NCBI GenBank assembly: GCA_018398815.1
Contig: JAFLJL010004115.1
Coordinates: forward strand, 70,452-134,451
Source: Conus ventricosus
Taxonomy: Eukaryota; Mollusca; Gastropoda; Neogastropoda; Conidae
DNA: 64,000 nt
Reading direction: 5' to 3'
How positions within the stretch are numbered: the first letter of the stretch is position 1; every line of letters begins with the position of its first letter. The notes beneath the pieces are model-generated. The model had not been told where the DNA came from and ran no database searches. It was given only the letters and a program-made list of their open reading frames with translations. The position numbers were made by a program, and so were the translations under genes. This document shows, piece by piece, positions 12,654 through 24,180 of this stretch.

Positions 12654-13920
12654 TGGGGGTTTCAGACCTAAAGGACCATCTGAGACCTCTCAATTTCTCT
12701 TATTTTTTTCCTTAGCCCCCCCCCCCCCCCTCACTTGTGTGTGTGTGTGCGTGTGGTGTGTGTGTGTGTGTGTGTGTGATCAACATTTCAGTATCTTGTC
12801 ATACTTTTGTCTTTCATACATGGCCACACAGGCCATGCTGAGCTATCATTTCAGATCTGAAGATGCTGACCTAAAGCAGATTTACAACCACTTTTCATCA
12901 TTTCAGATTGAGATGCTGATTCTAAAGCAGATTTCACACACTTTTTCAGAGGTTATTGACTGCCTGCAGCTAAGACTACAAAACACAGAAGCAAAGAAAC
13001 AGGCTTTGCCAAGCTGTTTTTAACATCAAGACTACTTCTTCAGCTTTCCTGGCTGTTGAAGCCAAAGGCCATCAATCAGATCATAATATGCGCCAATCAG
13101 AAGACATCACCTTTTCTTTTCATTACCCATTGGAGGCTACATTACAAATGGACATTTTTCTCATAAACGAAGACCCCAAAACACTTGTGATTTCTAACCA
13201 ACATCTTGCCTTACATGCTATGAGAGTATACTTATGAAAGTCTGCCACTTGGCAAACTTGCAAGAAAAACTAGCTTCTTCAGTTCTTGCCCCTGTTAAAT
13301 GCATCTTGTGTCTGACTTGCAAATAGTATGGGCCGACAGATTGTTAAGGGATCAACAACACGAATAAGAGGCACTTTGAAACCAACGCAAGTATTCAGAA
13401 AAAAGTGAAACTGCATGTTAAATCATGGAAAGGTCCCCAGTTCATCTAAAGCTAAACTCAATTCAAGTTGCTCGAGTTATAGCCTAAAGCGTTTACCCTA
13501 CCATGCGTCACTACAGCCAGCCATTAGCAAAAGGCCACAAATTTTTAATAGTTTAGTTTATATCAACATAGTATTACTTTACATACCAGAGATGAGACCT
13601 GATCAATTGGAAAAAGCCTGTATAATTTCAGATGGTCCTGACACCCAGGTTGGATCCAGGTCAGGATCAGAGGCAATGGCCTCCAGGGATCAGGGGATGT
13701 TGGCCCTGAAGCGGACGCTTTTTTCCACCAGCCTTGCGAACTATTGCGAGTTTAACGGTATGCTAAAGCTACCCTTACGTTCTGGACACCCGCAGTCTTG
13801 TCAAATTGATGCTTCTTGGCAATACTCGTTTTCTATAGCCTTTGAAACATACTGAACCCTGCATTTCTTTTCACAAGTCCGAGGGTGTGTCTTAACCATT
13901 GATCTTTACAAATCAAATTG
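12654..13920. other. RPL14 intron 1 sequence, no gene recognised
   Basis: Counterpart of about 48620-49890. It contains a GT microsatellite (12737-12778) and two adjacent partial repeats of a motif around CATTTCAGAT..GATGCTGA..CTAAAGCAGATTT (12845-12945). Short open frames have no recognisable domain. Confidence 0.6.
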
Positions 13921-14200
13921 GAATAAGATATGGGCTGAATTATGAACTTGAACTGTTGGTCTTCTTACTCTTACATACCCCTACCCCCCAAAAAAAATTC
14001 CTAAACAGATATATGCAATCTACAGAATGACCTGGAAATCTTTAAAAACCTGAATTCAGCCATTTACTTTATCAGGATTAAAACTTAGAAAGTCTTACAT
14101 AGGAGTTTATATAAATGCACATACAATCAGACTAAACAAAGCTGAAAATAATGGGGGGACACAAATAGGCGCGAGGCCAGGCCAAAAGCCAGTCCCCTAC
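13921..14200 (+). mobile_element. Probable CR1-like LINE 3' end fragment
   Basis: The end carries GGGGGGACACAAATAGG followed by GCGAGGC and a GGCC-rich hairpin-like tail. This is the same layout as the tails at 20480-20540 and, on the minus strand, 19070-19110. The coding part upstream is too decayed to assign firmly. Confidence 0.4.
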
Positions 14201-14299
14201 TATGTATACATGTATATATGAGATTCATAAAAATGACAGACATCAATCTTTCACCAAAATTTTTACTTTCCTATTCTTAATAAATTTAAATCTCATCAA

Positions 14300-17200
14300 A
14301 TGTTCACTTAAAAAACAAAAAGTTGACCCTATCCATGATTTTCACGCATTCTATGCCACATTAGGTTCAAAGGAAGAAGTCATTGAAGTACTCAAAGAAT
14401 CAAAGAAACTGAAAGAGCATAAAGGATGGCACCTTCCGCTCACTTCACTTGAAACAGGACTTGACCCCTTTACACCGAGACCGAACGAGAAACTGGTATT
14501 TATAAGAAATCAGAAGTGAGAGGAGGCAAACACTAAGGGGAGAAACAGCACAATGGGTGATCAGAGGAAACAGGGTAGTCAATGTGGCAAGGAAACAGGA
14601 TGCTCGTACCATGGAGGTCGGGCTAGACAAAAAGTGATGGATGGCAGACGTTGAAGTGTACTTATTCAAATGTAGACAGCCTCTTGAACAAACGTACAGA
14701 GCTTTTGTTTGTAGTGGAAAGTGAGAATCCAGATATTACTTGTATAACTGAAGTGGTGCTCGTTTTGATGTGCAGACAGTAGAACTGAACATAGGTCATG
14801 ACTGTTTCTGCAATGTCTGTGAAAAAAATGTAGCGAGAGGAGTTTTGATTTATGTAAAGAAGTATCTCTCTGCGCAGGAAGTAAAGTTTCTGATCAGCCA
14901 GGATCTAAAGACACTGTGTGGGTAGAGATCAATTTGAATAAGGGAGACAAACTCCTTGTAGGGTGTGTGTACAGATCTGACAGCAATTCTGCAGAAGATA
15001 ATACTGCATTGCACAGTTTTATGAAAAACATGATTGTTGGCAGATCTCATGTGTAACAACAGGAAAGTTTAATCTTATAGGAAGCTGACTGGAGCAATGA
15101 GACCTCCCCACCTAGTCCAAACCATAAAGCTTACAGTGTTCTTATACACATTTGTGCGAGAGACATTTTTGACCCAACATGGCAAGCAGCCCACTCATAC
15201 TCATCGAAACCACGCTGCTTTGTTGATTGACTTGATTTTTAGCAATGAAGAAGGTATGCTCAGAAACGTCATCCACAATCCTCACTTGGAATGAGCCATC
15301 ATCACATCCTTCACTTTCAGTTTCTCGCTTACACAGAGAACAGTTCTAAAGAGCAACAAAGTACAATTATGCTAAAGGAGACTACAAGAAATTGGGGGAT
15401 GGTTTGAGAAAGGTAAACCTGTCTGAGAAAATGAAGGGTTTAGTGTTAGCGAGGCATGGGACTGTTTCAAAAAAGCACTAGGGAGGAGGAAATGGACAAA
15501 CGTATTCAAAAGGTACATGGAGCTAGTGAAGGCAAGTCTTACGCAAAAGCAAGAAATCAGGCCAAGGAGCATGTAGAAAGCTTGTTCGGAACTTTGAAAG
15601 ACATGTTGCAAGGATGCAAAGAAAATCCTAAGGCTTTCTATGCAGCTGCTTACACTAACAGTAAACTGAAGACAAAGCAAGGTGTTGCAGATCTTGTAGA
15701 CGAAAGAGGTAGAACAGTAACCAATAATGAGGATAAGGCTGGAATGCTTGAACAGATTTTTCTGTAGTGCTTTTACACAGGAGAGACTAAATCAGATGCC
15801 ATCATGTAAGGAAAAAAGAGTGTTAAAAAATTTAGAAGGATCAGCTTTTCCAATGAGGCGGTGCTGAAGAAACTTAAGCAGTTGAACCCTGGAAGTCTCC
15901 CAGCCCCAATGGTGTTCATTCAGTGTTCTGAAGGAACTTGCTGAGGAGTTGGCAGAGTCACTTTCTATTATTTTTACGAAGTCAGAAAAAGAAGGAAAGT
16001 TGCCAGAAGAATGGAAGGTGGCGAACATCACTCCCTTATTCAAAAAAGGAGACCGGAGCCAGCCCTGCAACTACAGACCAGTGAGTTTGACAAGCATAGT
16101 CTGTTAAGTTATGGAGTCCATCATTAGGGACAAAGTGATAACCCATATGGAAGTCAACAACTTTCTCGTGCCATGCCAGCATGGTTTCATCAGCAGAGCT
16201 CTTGTGTTACAAACCTTCTGAGCATACTGGACGCATGGACTGAATCATTAGATGAGGGGAAACTGTGGTGTCCACTTGGATTTCGCTAAGGCATCTGATT
16301 CTGGTGCCCCACCAATGGTTAATCTCCAAAGCTTGAATCTTACGGAGTCTCTTCACAGGTTTTGTCCTGGTTACATATTTTTTGATAGGCAGAAGACAAA
16401 TGGTTGGGGTCGTAGGTAATTTCTCCAGTTGGAAGCTGTTTAAGTGGAGTCCCTCAAGGTAGCGTCTTGGGCCAGTGCTGTTTGTGGTATTCATCAATGA
16501 TATGCCGGAGGTGGTGAACTGCATATATGTCAGATGTACGCAGATGATACAAAAGTCTTTGACACAGTAGAGGAACAAAACAAGGCGGTCAGGATTCAAC
16601 ATGATTTAGATACCTCATCAACTGGGCAGATTGTTGGCAGCTGCAGTTCAATGCGACAAAATGTTACGTTCTATACCTCGGACGCAGTAACCCAAAACAA
16701 GAGTATAGCATGAAACTACACAATAGCGAAGAGAGAGCGATACTGGAGTCATCAAAGGAAGGAGAAAGTCTAGGTGTGTTGGTAGATCAGGAACTCAAAT
16801 TTTGCAGTATGTCGGATGAAGGTCAACAAAGCCAACAGAATTTTAGGGCTGGTCAGGTGCTGTACCAGTCCTCAACACTGAGCCCATGCGACAGCTGTTC
16901 ATTGCACTGATACGCCCTCACCTGGAGTTTGCCAACAGTCTGTGGTCACCATGATATCAGAAGATAAGGACTCATTGAGGGTGTTCTCAGGCGAGCAACA
17001 AAAGATGATTCCTGGTCTGGTTGACTGTCCTATGAAGAGGGGACTTCCCAGAATGAAAATCCCCAGCATGCGTACCAGAGGCACAGGGGTGAAGGATTGA
17101 AACTTTAAGTTCACTGATGGGCTATACAACGCGAAAAATCCTCTTATGATGGAAAACAGTGTTAACAAGACCTGTGTGCATAACCTGAAACTCAGAAAAG

Positions 17201-17310
17201 GATTTGTGATAGTTCACTGCGCCAGCACTATTTCGCCTATAGAGTGGTGAATCCCTGGACGCTCTCCAGAAAAAGTGGTTAATGCACCATCTCTCGGTAG
17301 CTTTAAGGCC
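14300..17310 (+). mobile_element. CR1-like LINE (EN-RT), left-arm copy, frameshifted
   Basis: Counterpart of 45190-48200. In order on the + strand: ORF1-tail-like piece (14202-14519), endonuclease pieces including a GRSH..TTGKFNL-type segment (about 14655-15300), linker and RT N-terminus (15456-15767 and on), RT palm (about 16440-16600), and C-terminal thumb (16710-17170). Many frameshifts interrupt it, so it is not functional. It lies antisense to the left-arm RPL14 copy, in its intron 1. Confidence 0.75.
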
Positions 17311-17425
17311 AGTCTGGACAGCCATTGGGCAGCCGTAGTACTCGATAGATAGAACTTTTAGATGCTGTGCTTGGACAGCCACTGGGCGAACCTTAGTACT
17401 CGACTGGATAGACTTTTAGATTGCT
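17310..17425 (+). repeat. Short tandem repeat at the LINE 3' end
   Basis: Two imperfect units of about 60 bp, each containing GGACAGCCA(T/C)TGGGC, then AGTACTCGA and ATAGA(A)CTTTTAGAT. The same arrangement occurs at 45060-45190 in the right arm. Confidence 0.7.
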
Positions 17426-17479
17426 GCGCTATCATCATCCACGCAAGAAGTTTACAATGTAGGATTTACAGTTTTGTGA

Positions 17480-18080
17480 AAAGACCAGTAAAGGGAATAG
17501 CCTAATCAGTCTGTAGCAAATAAGTCTCCTTGAAATAATGGTTCCATTATTCAAAGCTTTAGTTAGACCTATTCCTGAATACGGGAACTCGGTATGTACC
17601 CATCTTAAAAAACAACTAAATATGATTGAAGGTGTTCAACGTAGATTTACCAGTGTATAACTGGTACTGGAGAATTGGTTACGAGGAGCGTTATGGCTCT
17701 ACTTAGGTTGCCAGCCTAGAATTCAGGCGACTAGAGGTGATCTCATTGAAGTATATAAGATCATGCACAATATTTACGATCCCTCCCACTACCTCTTCCC
17801 CATGGCTAACAATGATAAGACTCGAGACACAACTTCAAACTTAAAAAGACCAACTTCGTAACTCACCAGTTTCACAGGGTTTTTTTTTTTTTTTTTTTTT
17901 ACTAACTGTTATTATCAATCTGTGGAACAACCTTCCATATACCATTAATGCATCATCAGTTAATGCCTTCAACTCAAATTGACAAACTTTTAGGACCAGT
18001 TTTTCCTTGATTTAAACTTTACTGAAGCGGTAAATAATGTAATATCACTTGCCCGATTACCGAGGGACAGTCCCCCACTA
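17480..18080 (+). mobile_element. CR1/L2-like LINE RT C-terminal fragment, left-arm copy
   Basis: Translation gives the typical pattern ALVRPIPEYGN..VCTHLKKQ then IEGVQRRFT, followed by RRLEVISLKY. This is the thumb region of CR1-type RTs. A T-rich run (17879-17901) interrupts it. The 5' part is missing. Confidence 0.65.
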
Positions 18081-18602
18081 TGTGTGATCAAAAGATATTA
18101 TGGACACTAAAATGAGGGCGAAAGGCTTTGCCGATAGCCAACATTTCTGTGATCTGGGTAAGGTATGCTTGGTCTATCCCCCCCCCCCCCCAAACCCAGT
18201 GGATTCCGGTTTTATTAAAACTAACTTGGCAGATGATGTTGTATCCACTTCGAAATCAAAAATTTGACTTTCAACTGTTGGTGGTTATCACTATATTTGC
18301 AATGACTGCAATACACTTAGACAATTTCTCCTCGCCAGACTGGGATGTTTGACATTAGCTAGTCGAAACCAGCAGGACTTGGCCGAAAACTACAAAACGG
18401 CATGTGCCCGATCCGGAGCACCCTGTTCTTGTATAAAACATTTAGAATCCTGATCAAAATACACATAACCTAAAATTACGTTTAATTAAAATAAAGGAGT
18501 GTAACAATTCACAATCATCAAATCTCATCAATAACAGTGTTTTATATACAATACAATAATAAAAAATCTATTCGGCGCTAAACACGTGAACGCCACACTC
18601 AC

Positions 18603-18623
18603 CATTTGTTAACCGGAAAGAGA
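18603..18623 (-). CDS. RPL14: RPL14 exon 1, left-arm copy (start codon only)
   Basis: On the minus strand an oligopyrimidine tract (CTCTCTTTCC) is followed by GGTTAACAA, ATG (18605-18603) and a GTGAGTG donor. This is the same structure as 43867-43889. No matching exon 2 or 3 exists in this arm (see the junction at about 3858), so this copy cannot make L14 as assembled. Confidence 0.75.
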
Positions 18624-18872
18624 GTAAGATGGACAGATTGCTGGGAAACCGGATGTAAAAAAAGTGTGGTGGGATTTTTTTTTTTAAAACTAATATTCCA
18701 AAATGTTTGGGGGACGCATGATTATTGGAAAGTTATGCATAATTCTACATGCCACAAATAGAACAACGAAACATATAACAAACACTTTTTTGTTCATGTT
18801 GACTTCGTTGTGTCCTTGACCCTGAACCTGACAATGACCTGAGGTCTAGTGTACACAACTGCACAAACTGAA
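18606..18872. promoter_or_regulatory. Bidirectional promoter RPL14(-)/LDHD(+), left-arm copy
   Basis: 267 bp separate the two start codons. Visible elements are two ETS-type cores (CCGGAAAG near 18613 and ACCGGATGT near 18649), an oligopyrimidine stretch on the minus strand just before the RPL14 ATG, and a T-rich block. No TATA box is placed clearly for either direction. Promoter function is inferred from position. Confidence 0.7.
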
Positions 18873-18965
18873 ATGTTTACGCGAAACTGCTACAGATGTT
18901 TCTGTCTTTTCGGACAGACAGCTCAATTTTGGCTTCGACATGCATTTCATTCCACGAAAGTATTG
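18873..18965 (+). CDS. LDHD: LDHD exon 1: mitochondrial presequence of D-lactate dehydrogenase
   Basis: ATG opens 31 codons ending in frame at a strong donor (TTG|GTAAGT). The peptide starts MFTRNCYRCFCLFGQ. It is rich in Arg, Cys and aromatics with no acidic residue, as expected of a mitochondrial targeting peptide. Known LDHD genes have a first exon carrying the presequence, and exon 2 here (37530) is on the same strand with compatible phase 0. The assignment is by position, phase and composition, because presequences are not conserved. The partner exon in block 2 (43527-43618) is one base shorter, so one copy has an indel. An unrelated divergent gene is possible but less likely. Confidence 0.65.
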
Positions 18966-19049
18966 GTAAGTCTGGACAAGGATTTTTTGGTGAACTAAGA
19001 GAGAGAGAGAAACACTGAAAACTTTTGACTAGATCTTTTGGATGCACTT

Positions 19050-20240
19050 TTAGTAGTAGTAGTGTGTAGGGACGTAATCAATACATAGGCCGTTAAGCCT
19101 TTCAATGTCCCTCGTGTTATTTTACTTTTATGACAGGGTTGAAAATGCATGCAATATAAATTTTCCTTCTTATTCATCAAAGCTTCTAAACTGTACTTTA
19201 AATTTCAAGTCTTCATCCAGCAAATTCTTAAAAACGTTAGTATTTTTAGCAAATTTAAGTGCAGTTGGCAAACTGTTCAGTTAGCAATAACTCTTACTGA
19301 ACTTGAATCTCCCCATATTAGTATAAACTGCTTAACAAATATTTTGCCTTCCGAATTTCTTGTTCTATCTGTTTTAACAGTCTCAAAAAATATCCCACTG
19401 TATGTCCGTTTTGCTGGTGAAATATTTTGAACACTTCAATCAATCCCCTCTAACACGTCTGCCTTTAAGAGTGAAAATTAAGTAATTTAATCTATCTGTA
19501 TAAGACATGTTTGTACATTCTTGCAAGATTTTTAGTAGCTCTTCTCTGTACTCTTTCGATTGCTATTGACTGTCTTTTCAAGTGTGGGTACCAGATTATA
19601 TTGCCATATTCAAGATGCGGTCTAACCATAGCTTTATATAACTTTAAAAACGTTTCTTTATTTAGGTAAATAAAAGTTCTTTTTATTAATCCAATCATTT
19701 GGTTTGCTTTATTTATACACTTTTGAATGTGAGTATCAAAAGTAAATCTTTATCAAAGATTACACCCAGATCCTTTTCTTCCTCACATTTTTGTACCAGC
19801 CTATTTCCACCATCTATTTTCATGTTGTATTCATGTTCTGGATTGTTTTTGCCAACATGCAAAACTTTACATTTTCAACATTAAAATATAGATTCCACTT
19901 GTCTGACCAGTTTTGGAGGCAATTTAAATTTTCTTGCAGACTACTATAGTTATCTGATTTGTCATATATTTTTGTATCATCAGCAAAAATTTACAAAAAC
20001 TATTTACCTCATCTGGAAGGTCATTTATAAAAATAGTAAACAGTACAGGTCCCAAAATGCTCCCCTTTGGGGAATACCATCATAACATCTTTCTCTGTTG
20101 ACATACAGTTACCCACTCTTACTCTTTGTTTTCTATTTGACAAAAATCTCTAATCCAGTTTAGCAACTTACCTACTATACCGTATGCTTCCATTTTTTTC
20201 AATAACCACAATCTTTGCAGCACTGCATTTACAGAATACT
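19050..20240 (-). mobile_element. CR1-like LINE, 5'-truncated RT, left-arm copy
   Basis: Counterpart of 42264-43400, where the frame is far better preserved. Here only the thumb segment (19492-19698, AMVRPHLEYGNIIWYPHLKR) is open. The 3' tail contains GGGACATTGAAAGGC and the CTTAACGG hairpin motif. It lies in LDHD intron 1, antisense to LDHD. Confidence 0.75.
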
Positions 20241-20534
20241 TTTAACCATGTATGCAAGTGATTGTTGTGGGTGTTGCAATATTTAAACAGCAAATAAGGT
20301 TGTCCATGTAAAATTTGGACTCCATGCCCCACCTCCTTGGTCTTGTTTAAGTCTTTCAAGACTGGAATAGGCTTAGCGATGATATAGTCCAGAGTACCAG
20401 CTTGGATAATTTCAAAGACAAAATAGACAAAAAATTTTCAAGCACACATTGGTGCACAAAATAGACCACATTTGCCAGCGACTGGAAGCAAGTGAGGGAG
20501 CCCATAATAAGCCGCGAGGCTTAGGGCCCATAGG
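20241..20534 (+). mobile_element. CR1-like LINE 3' end
   Basis: The end of an RT is visible: FQDWNR/LG..DDIV type followed by LDNFKDKIDK in frame (about 20340-20440). After it comes a tail with GAGCCCATAATAAGC, CGCGAGGC and AGGGCCCATA. The upstream RT is absent. It abuts another LINE (20535 onward) in the same direction. Confidence 0.6.
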
Positions 20535-20951
20535 GGTCAAAAATTCATAAACTACCAACAGGATGCATTTCTGAACCAAATGTTGAAACAACCAACAAGA
20601 CACAGGGAGGGACAAAAAACAAATATACTAGATTTAGTACTTGTTAATGATGAAAATATGATATCAGACATAAAGCACTTAGCTCCTATAGGGAAAAGTG
20701 ATCTTTGAGGTCTTAATGTTCTCCTTGTACCTAGGAGAGGAGCAAGGGAAAGAAGAATCAAAGCAGTCATATAATTTTAAGAGAGGAAATTTTATGCAAA
20801 TGAAAGAAGAATTGAAGAAGATCGACTGGAATAAACTCAATGATCTTAGTGTAGAACAATGCTGGGTGGAAATTAAAAGTATTTTAAATTCTTTAATAGA
20901 AAACAACGTTCCAAAACAAATTATTAAGAAAAATAAAAAACAGAAACCAAA

Positions 20952-21491
20952 GTGGATGAATGTAAAGACAATGAAATTTGTAAAAAAGAATATAATATGT
21001 ATCAGAGATTCTTAGTCACAAAGCAGGGGAAAGATTATCAAAATTATATTAAAGCACGTAATACTTGTAATAAAAAAATAAGAAAAGCAAAAAAGGAATT
21101 TGAAAAGAAGTTATCAAAGGAATGTAAACAAAATCCAAAAGCCTTCTGGAGATATGTACAATCGAAAACAAAGATGAATACTGGAGTGAGCCCTTTAGTG
21201 ACTAAGGATGGTGACACAGTGGAGACAGATAGAGGTAAGGCAGATATTTTGAATACATTTTTTTCTGGTGTATTCACAAGGGAAGATACTAAAAATATGC
21301 CTGTTCTAAGTCCAGCTTCAAGGTCAAAAGGCATAGTGTTAGAAAATGTAGACATTTCAGTGGATGCAATAGAAAAGAAACTTCAATCTTTAAACCCTAA
21401 TAAGGCATATGGTCCAGATGCCATCCCATCGAGAGTACTAAAAGAGCTAAACGAGGAGATGGCCATTCCCACTTTACATACTCTTTTCTAA
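20952..21491 (+). pseudogene. CR1-like LINE ORF2 fragment (linker and RT N-terminus)
   Basis: The longest open piece of the CR1-like element, 179 codons. It is Lys-rich, with KARNTCNKKIRKAKKEFEKK, then NPKAFWRYVQSKTK, a NTFFSGVFTRE block, and NPNKAYGPDAIPSRVLKEL. These are the usual pre-RT and RT motif 0/1 signatures of non-LTR retrotransposons. The downstream RT is frameshifted. No function is expected in the host. Confidence 0.8.
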
Positions 21492-22132
21492 ATCTGTTAA
21501 AGAAATGATCGTACCTTCAGATTGGAAAACAGCTATAGTCATTCCAATATTCAAAAAAGTACAAGAACAGATCCAGGAAATTATAGACCAGTGAGTTTAA
21601 CGTGCATTATATGCAAATTTTAGAATCATTTATTAGAGAGGCTATTATTAAACATATGACAGAAAATAAATTATATGCTGAGTGTCAACATGGATTTGTG
21701 CAAAAAGGTCTTGTGTGACTCACTTTTAGAAGTGAGGGAAGACTTCACAAAGGAGATAGATAAAGGAAAGAGAATATAGATGTTTTGTATTTAGACTTTA
21801 AAAAAGCATTCGATTCAGTACCACATGAAAGACTTTTAAAGAAATTATTTAGAGTCTTATGGAATAATAGGAAATATACTTGGTTGGGTTAGAGACTTTT
21901 TCAAAAAGAACTCAGAAAGTAAGGATTGGTAGTTCCTTCTCTCATAGTGCTGATGTTATTAGGGGATACCACAAGGCAGTATTTTGGGACCAATATTATT
22001 TACGGTGGTTTATAAATGATTCCCTGTAGAATTAAAGAGTACATGTAAATCTTTGCAGATGACACAAAACTGTATAACTCGCCAAAACTGCATAAGGAAT
22101 TACAAAAGGATATTGAAACATTAGTACAGTGG

Positions 22133-22148
22133 TCTGATACTTGGAACC
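22133..22148 (+). repeat. Target-site duplication, left copy
   Basis: TCTGATACTTGGAACC, identical to 28117-28132. It brackets the I/Nimb-like LINE. Confidence 0.9.
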
Positions 22149-22885
22149 CCCCGGGGGTTGCAACCTTGCCGTGGTCGGAGGGCTTGCTTGGCCCTGTGAT
22201 TTTTTTAGGTTTTTGCTGACGGGGGCATCAAAACTCAGCTAGAGGGTTTTAGTTGTGAACACTGCTAGGCCTGTATAGCCAAGTTGCTGACTGGTAAGCT
22301 TTAAAGTGGTAGGAATTGATACCCCTGGTAGGGTCTCCATGTCGAAAGGTTAGGAGTGGGGGCCCCAAAGAAAAATTGTAACCCCCCTTTTTTCCTATTC
22401 TGTCTTCTGCCTTTCTTAACGGATCTTTTTTTTTCTTCGTCTCCCCTTCAAGTCTTCTTTTCCACACTCCTTTTCTCTCTGTGGTCTCCTTAAGATCCGC
22501 CGCGTTGGCCGTGCGGTGCGACCTGTGTCGGAGGGGGATGAGATCCTGGTGATTGAGGGGCCAGCGCTCTCAAACACATCACTTTGGCTCGGACCTCTCC
22601 TAGACGGGGAGTACACCTTGGCCCGGGTGTACTAATCGGCTCCCCTTCTTGGGGCTGGGTCAAAACAGGCATTTCCCCGGCTGGCCAAGATAACCCTGTA
22701 GCGCCCCAGCTCTCTGTTCCCGGGAGTTGGCATGATCAGGGGGGTTTAGGGTTGGTTTAGGTTTTTGTCTGTTGTATTCTTCCTGAACCCTGGAAGGGGT
22801 CAAGACAGTGATTCTTGGGCCCTGGCCCCTTAGTTGGACTCCAAGGTGGGTGGGTAAGGGAGGGATGAAATATAATAAAATACAC

Positions 22886-24150
22886 ATGGCTTTTTCAAAA
22901 AACTACCCCCCCCAAAGGAAGAGGAAGGCAGCATCCCCTTTTTCAGAGGACTTTCAAACAGACAGCGATTCTGATACGGGAGGTACGACAGAAGACAGGT
23001 TTCTGGGCTTCCTGGCTCGTGATGGAAGGGACGGAGCGGGGAAAGACCCTTTCATCTCTGAGCCTTTTGCCCCCAAAAGGGCTTTAAAGGTCTAGCAGGT
23101 GACCCTCAGTCAGTCAAAAGGTTGGGGAATGGCTCAATTTCTAATTCAATGTCGATCTAAAAAGCAAATCTGAAAAAATGTTGAGAGCAACAAAGATAGT
23201 GGACAGGGAGATCAGGGTGACTCCTCTAAACAGTTAAATTCGTCAAAAGGTGTGATTCGCTGCAGAGATCTATCAGGGGTCTCAGAGGCAGAAATCAAGA
23301 CGGAACTGGCGTCCCAAGGTGTGACGGAGGTGCGCAGGGTGACGGTAAAAAAAGGGTTTCAGAGAGAGTGGACACCAACACCCTCTTTCTGACGTTCTGC
23401 AACCTGTGCTCCCTCCGGTCATCAAAGTCGGTTACCTAAATGTTCATGTTCAGCGTATGTGCCGTCCCCTTTAAAGGGTTTGTTTCAGATGCCAGGGGTT
23501 TGGCCATGTCAGGGGACCGCTGTTCTGGGCAGGAGGTGGGGCGGTATTTGCTGCAAGGCAACCCATGATGGGCCTTGTAAAGATCCAGCACATTTGCAAA
23601 CTGCGGTGGCGACCATCCCTCCTCTTCACGAAATTGTCCTCTGTGGATTCAGGAATCTGCAATACAAAGAGTTAAGACAGAAAAGAAGATCCCCTTTTTT
23701 GAAGCCCGCAAGCAGGTTGTGGGCGTCAGACGGCCACAGCATCTTCATATGCTTCGGCTGTAAAGAAAATTCCACTCGGTCAGTCTGCTGCCAGACTGAT
23801 GATTTATCTTTTCAAAGACACTGCAAGGAAGAACTGTCAGCTCTGGGGAAGCAGGTCCACCACCTCCCAACCCACAGTGAATGCCCTGGTGGAGGCAAAA
23901 ATCCGCCACCCCTCAGATGCCCAGCAGTCTTACAACATCGCTGCGGGGCAGTTTAAAAACCAGCACCCGCAACTCGAATTCCTCTGTCCAGTGCCCGTGC
24001 GGGCAAGGGAGTTCAACCAGTGTGGAGATGGGGGAGAGAGAAAGAAACCTCCACCATCTCCCAAATCCGACCTCCACCATCTCCAAACTCAGGCCTTTGT
24101 CACCTGCGGGCAAGTCTGCCAGCAGGTCCAAAGGCCACCACAAGTCCAGT
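22886..24150 (+). pseudogene. LINE copy A ORF1 (gag-like, nucleic-acid binding), broken
   Basis: Opens MAFSKNYPPQRKRKAASPF and stays in frame to 23095 before a frameshift. Further pieces recover a zinc-knuckle core (CFRCQGFGHV) and a Ser/Lys-rich C-terminus ending SKTQLINLLH at 24180. ORF1 proteins of this superfamily bind element RNA. Numerous indels here are partly attributable to poor consensus. Confidence 0.7.
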
Positions 24151-24180
24151 AAAACCCAACTAATAAATTTGCTCCATTAG

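Larger units (their letters stand above)
1..21142 (+). repeat. Left arm of large inverted duplication (block 1 copy of the LDHD-RPL14 locus)
   Basis: This arm is the reverse complement of 41395-63076. Collinear landmarks are position 1 with 63076, the three snoRNA-like units (219, 1439, 3680 with 62863, 61687, 59451), the piggyBac-like element (2132-3607 with 59522-61002), the DIRS element (4511-12653 with 49891-57675), the LDHD/RPL14 promoter (18606-18872 with 43619-43886) and the LINE junctions near 20.2-20.5 kb (42.0-42.2 kb). Position 1 is the window edge, so the arm may extend further left. The arm is much noisier than its partner from about 3.5 to 11.6 kb. Confidence 0.93.
20535..22148 (+). 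mobile_element. CR1-like LINE, EN C-terminus through RT palm, split by a later insertion
   Basis: The frame begins in the endonuclease C-terminus (LKQPTRHREG, then ILDLVLVNDENMISD, then APIGKSD). It continues through the linker (20698-21015) to a 179-codon open frame (20952-21491) with WRYVQSKTK and LQSLNPNKAYGPDAIPSRV, typical of CR1-clade RT N-termini. RT fingers and palm follow in broken frames (LDFKKAFDSVPHERLLKK near 21790-21845). At 22148 it is cut by an I/Nimb-like LINE and resumes at 28117. Its partner in block 2 is at 41395-41960. Confidence 0.8.
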
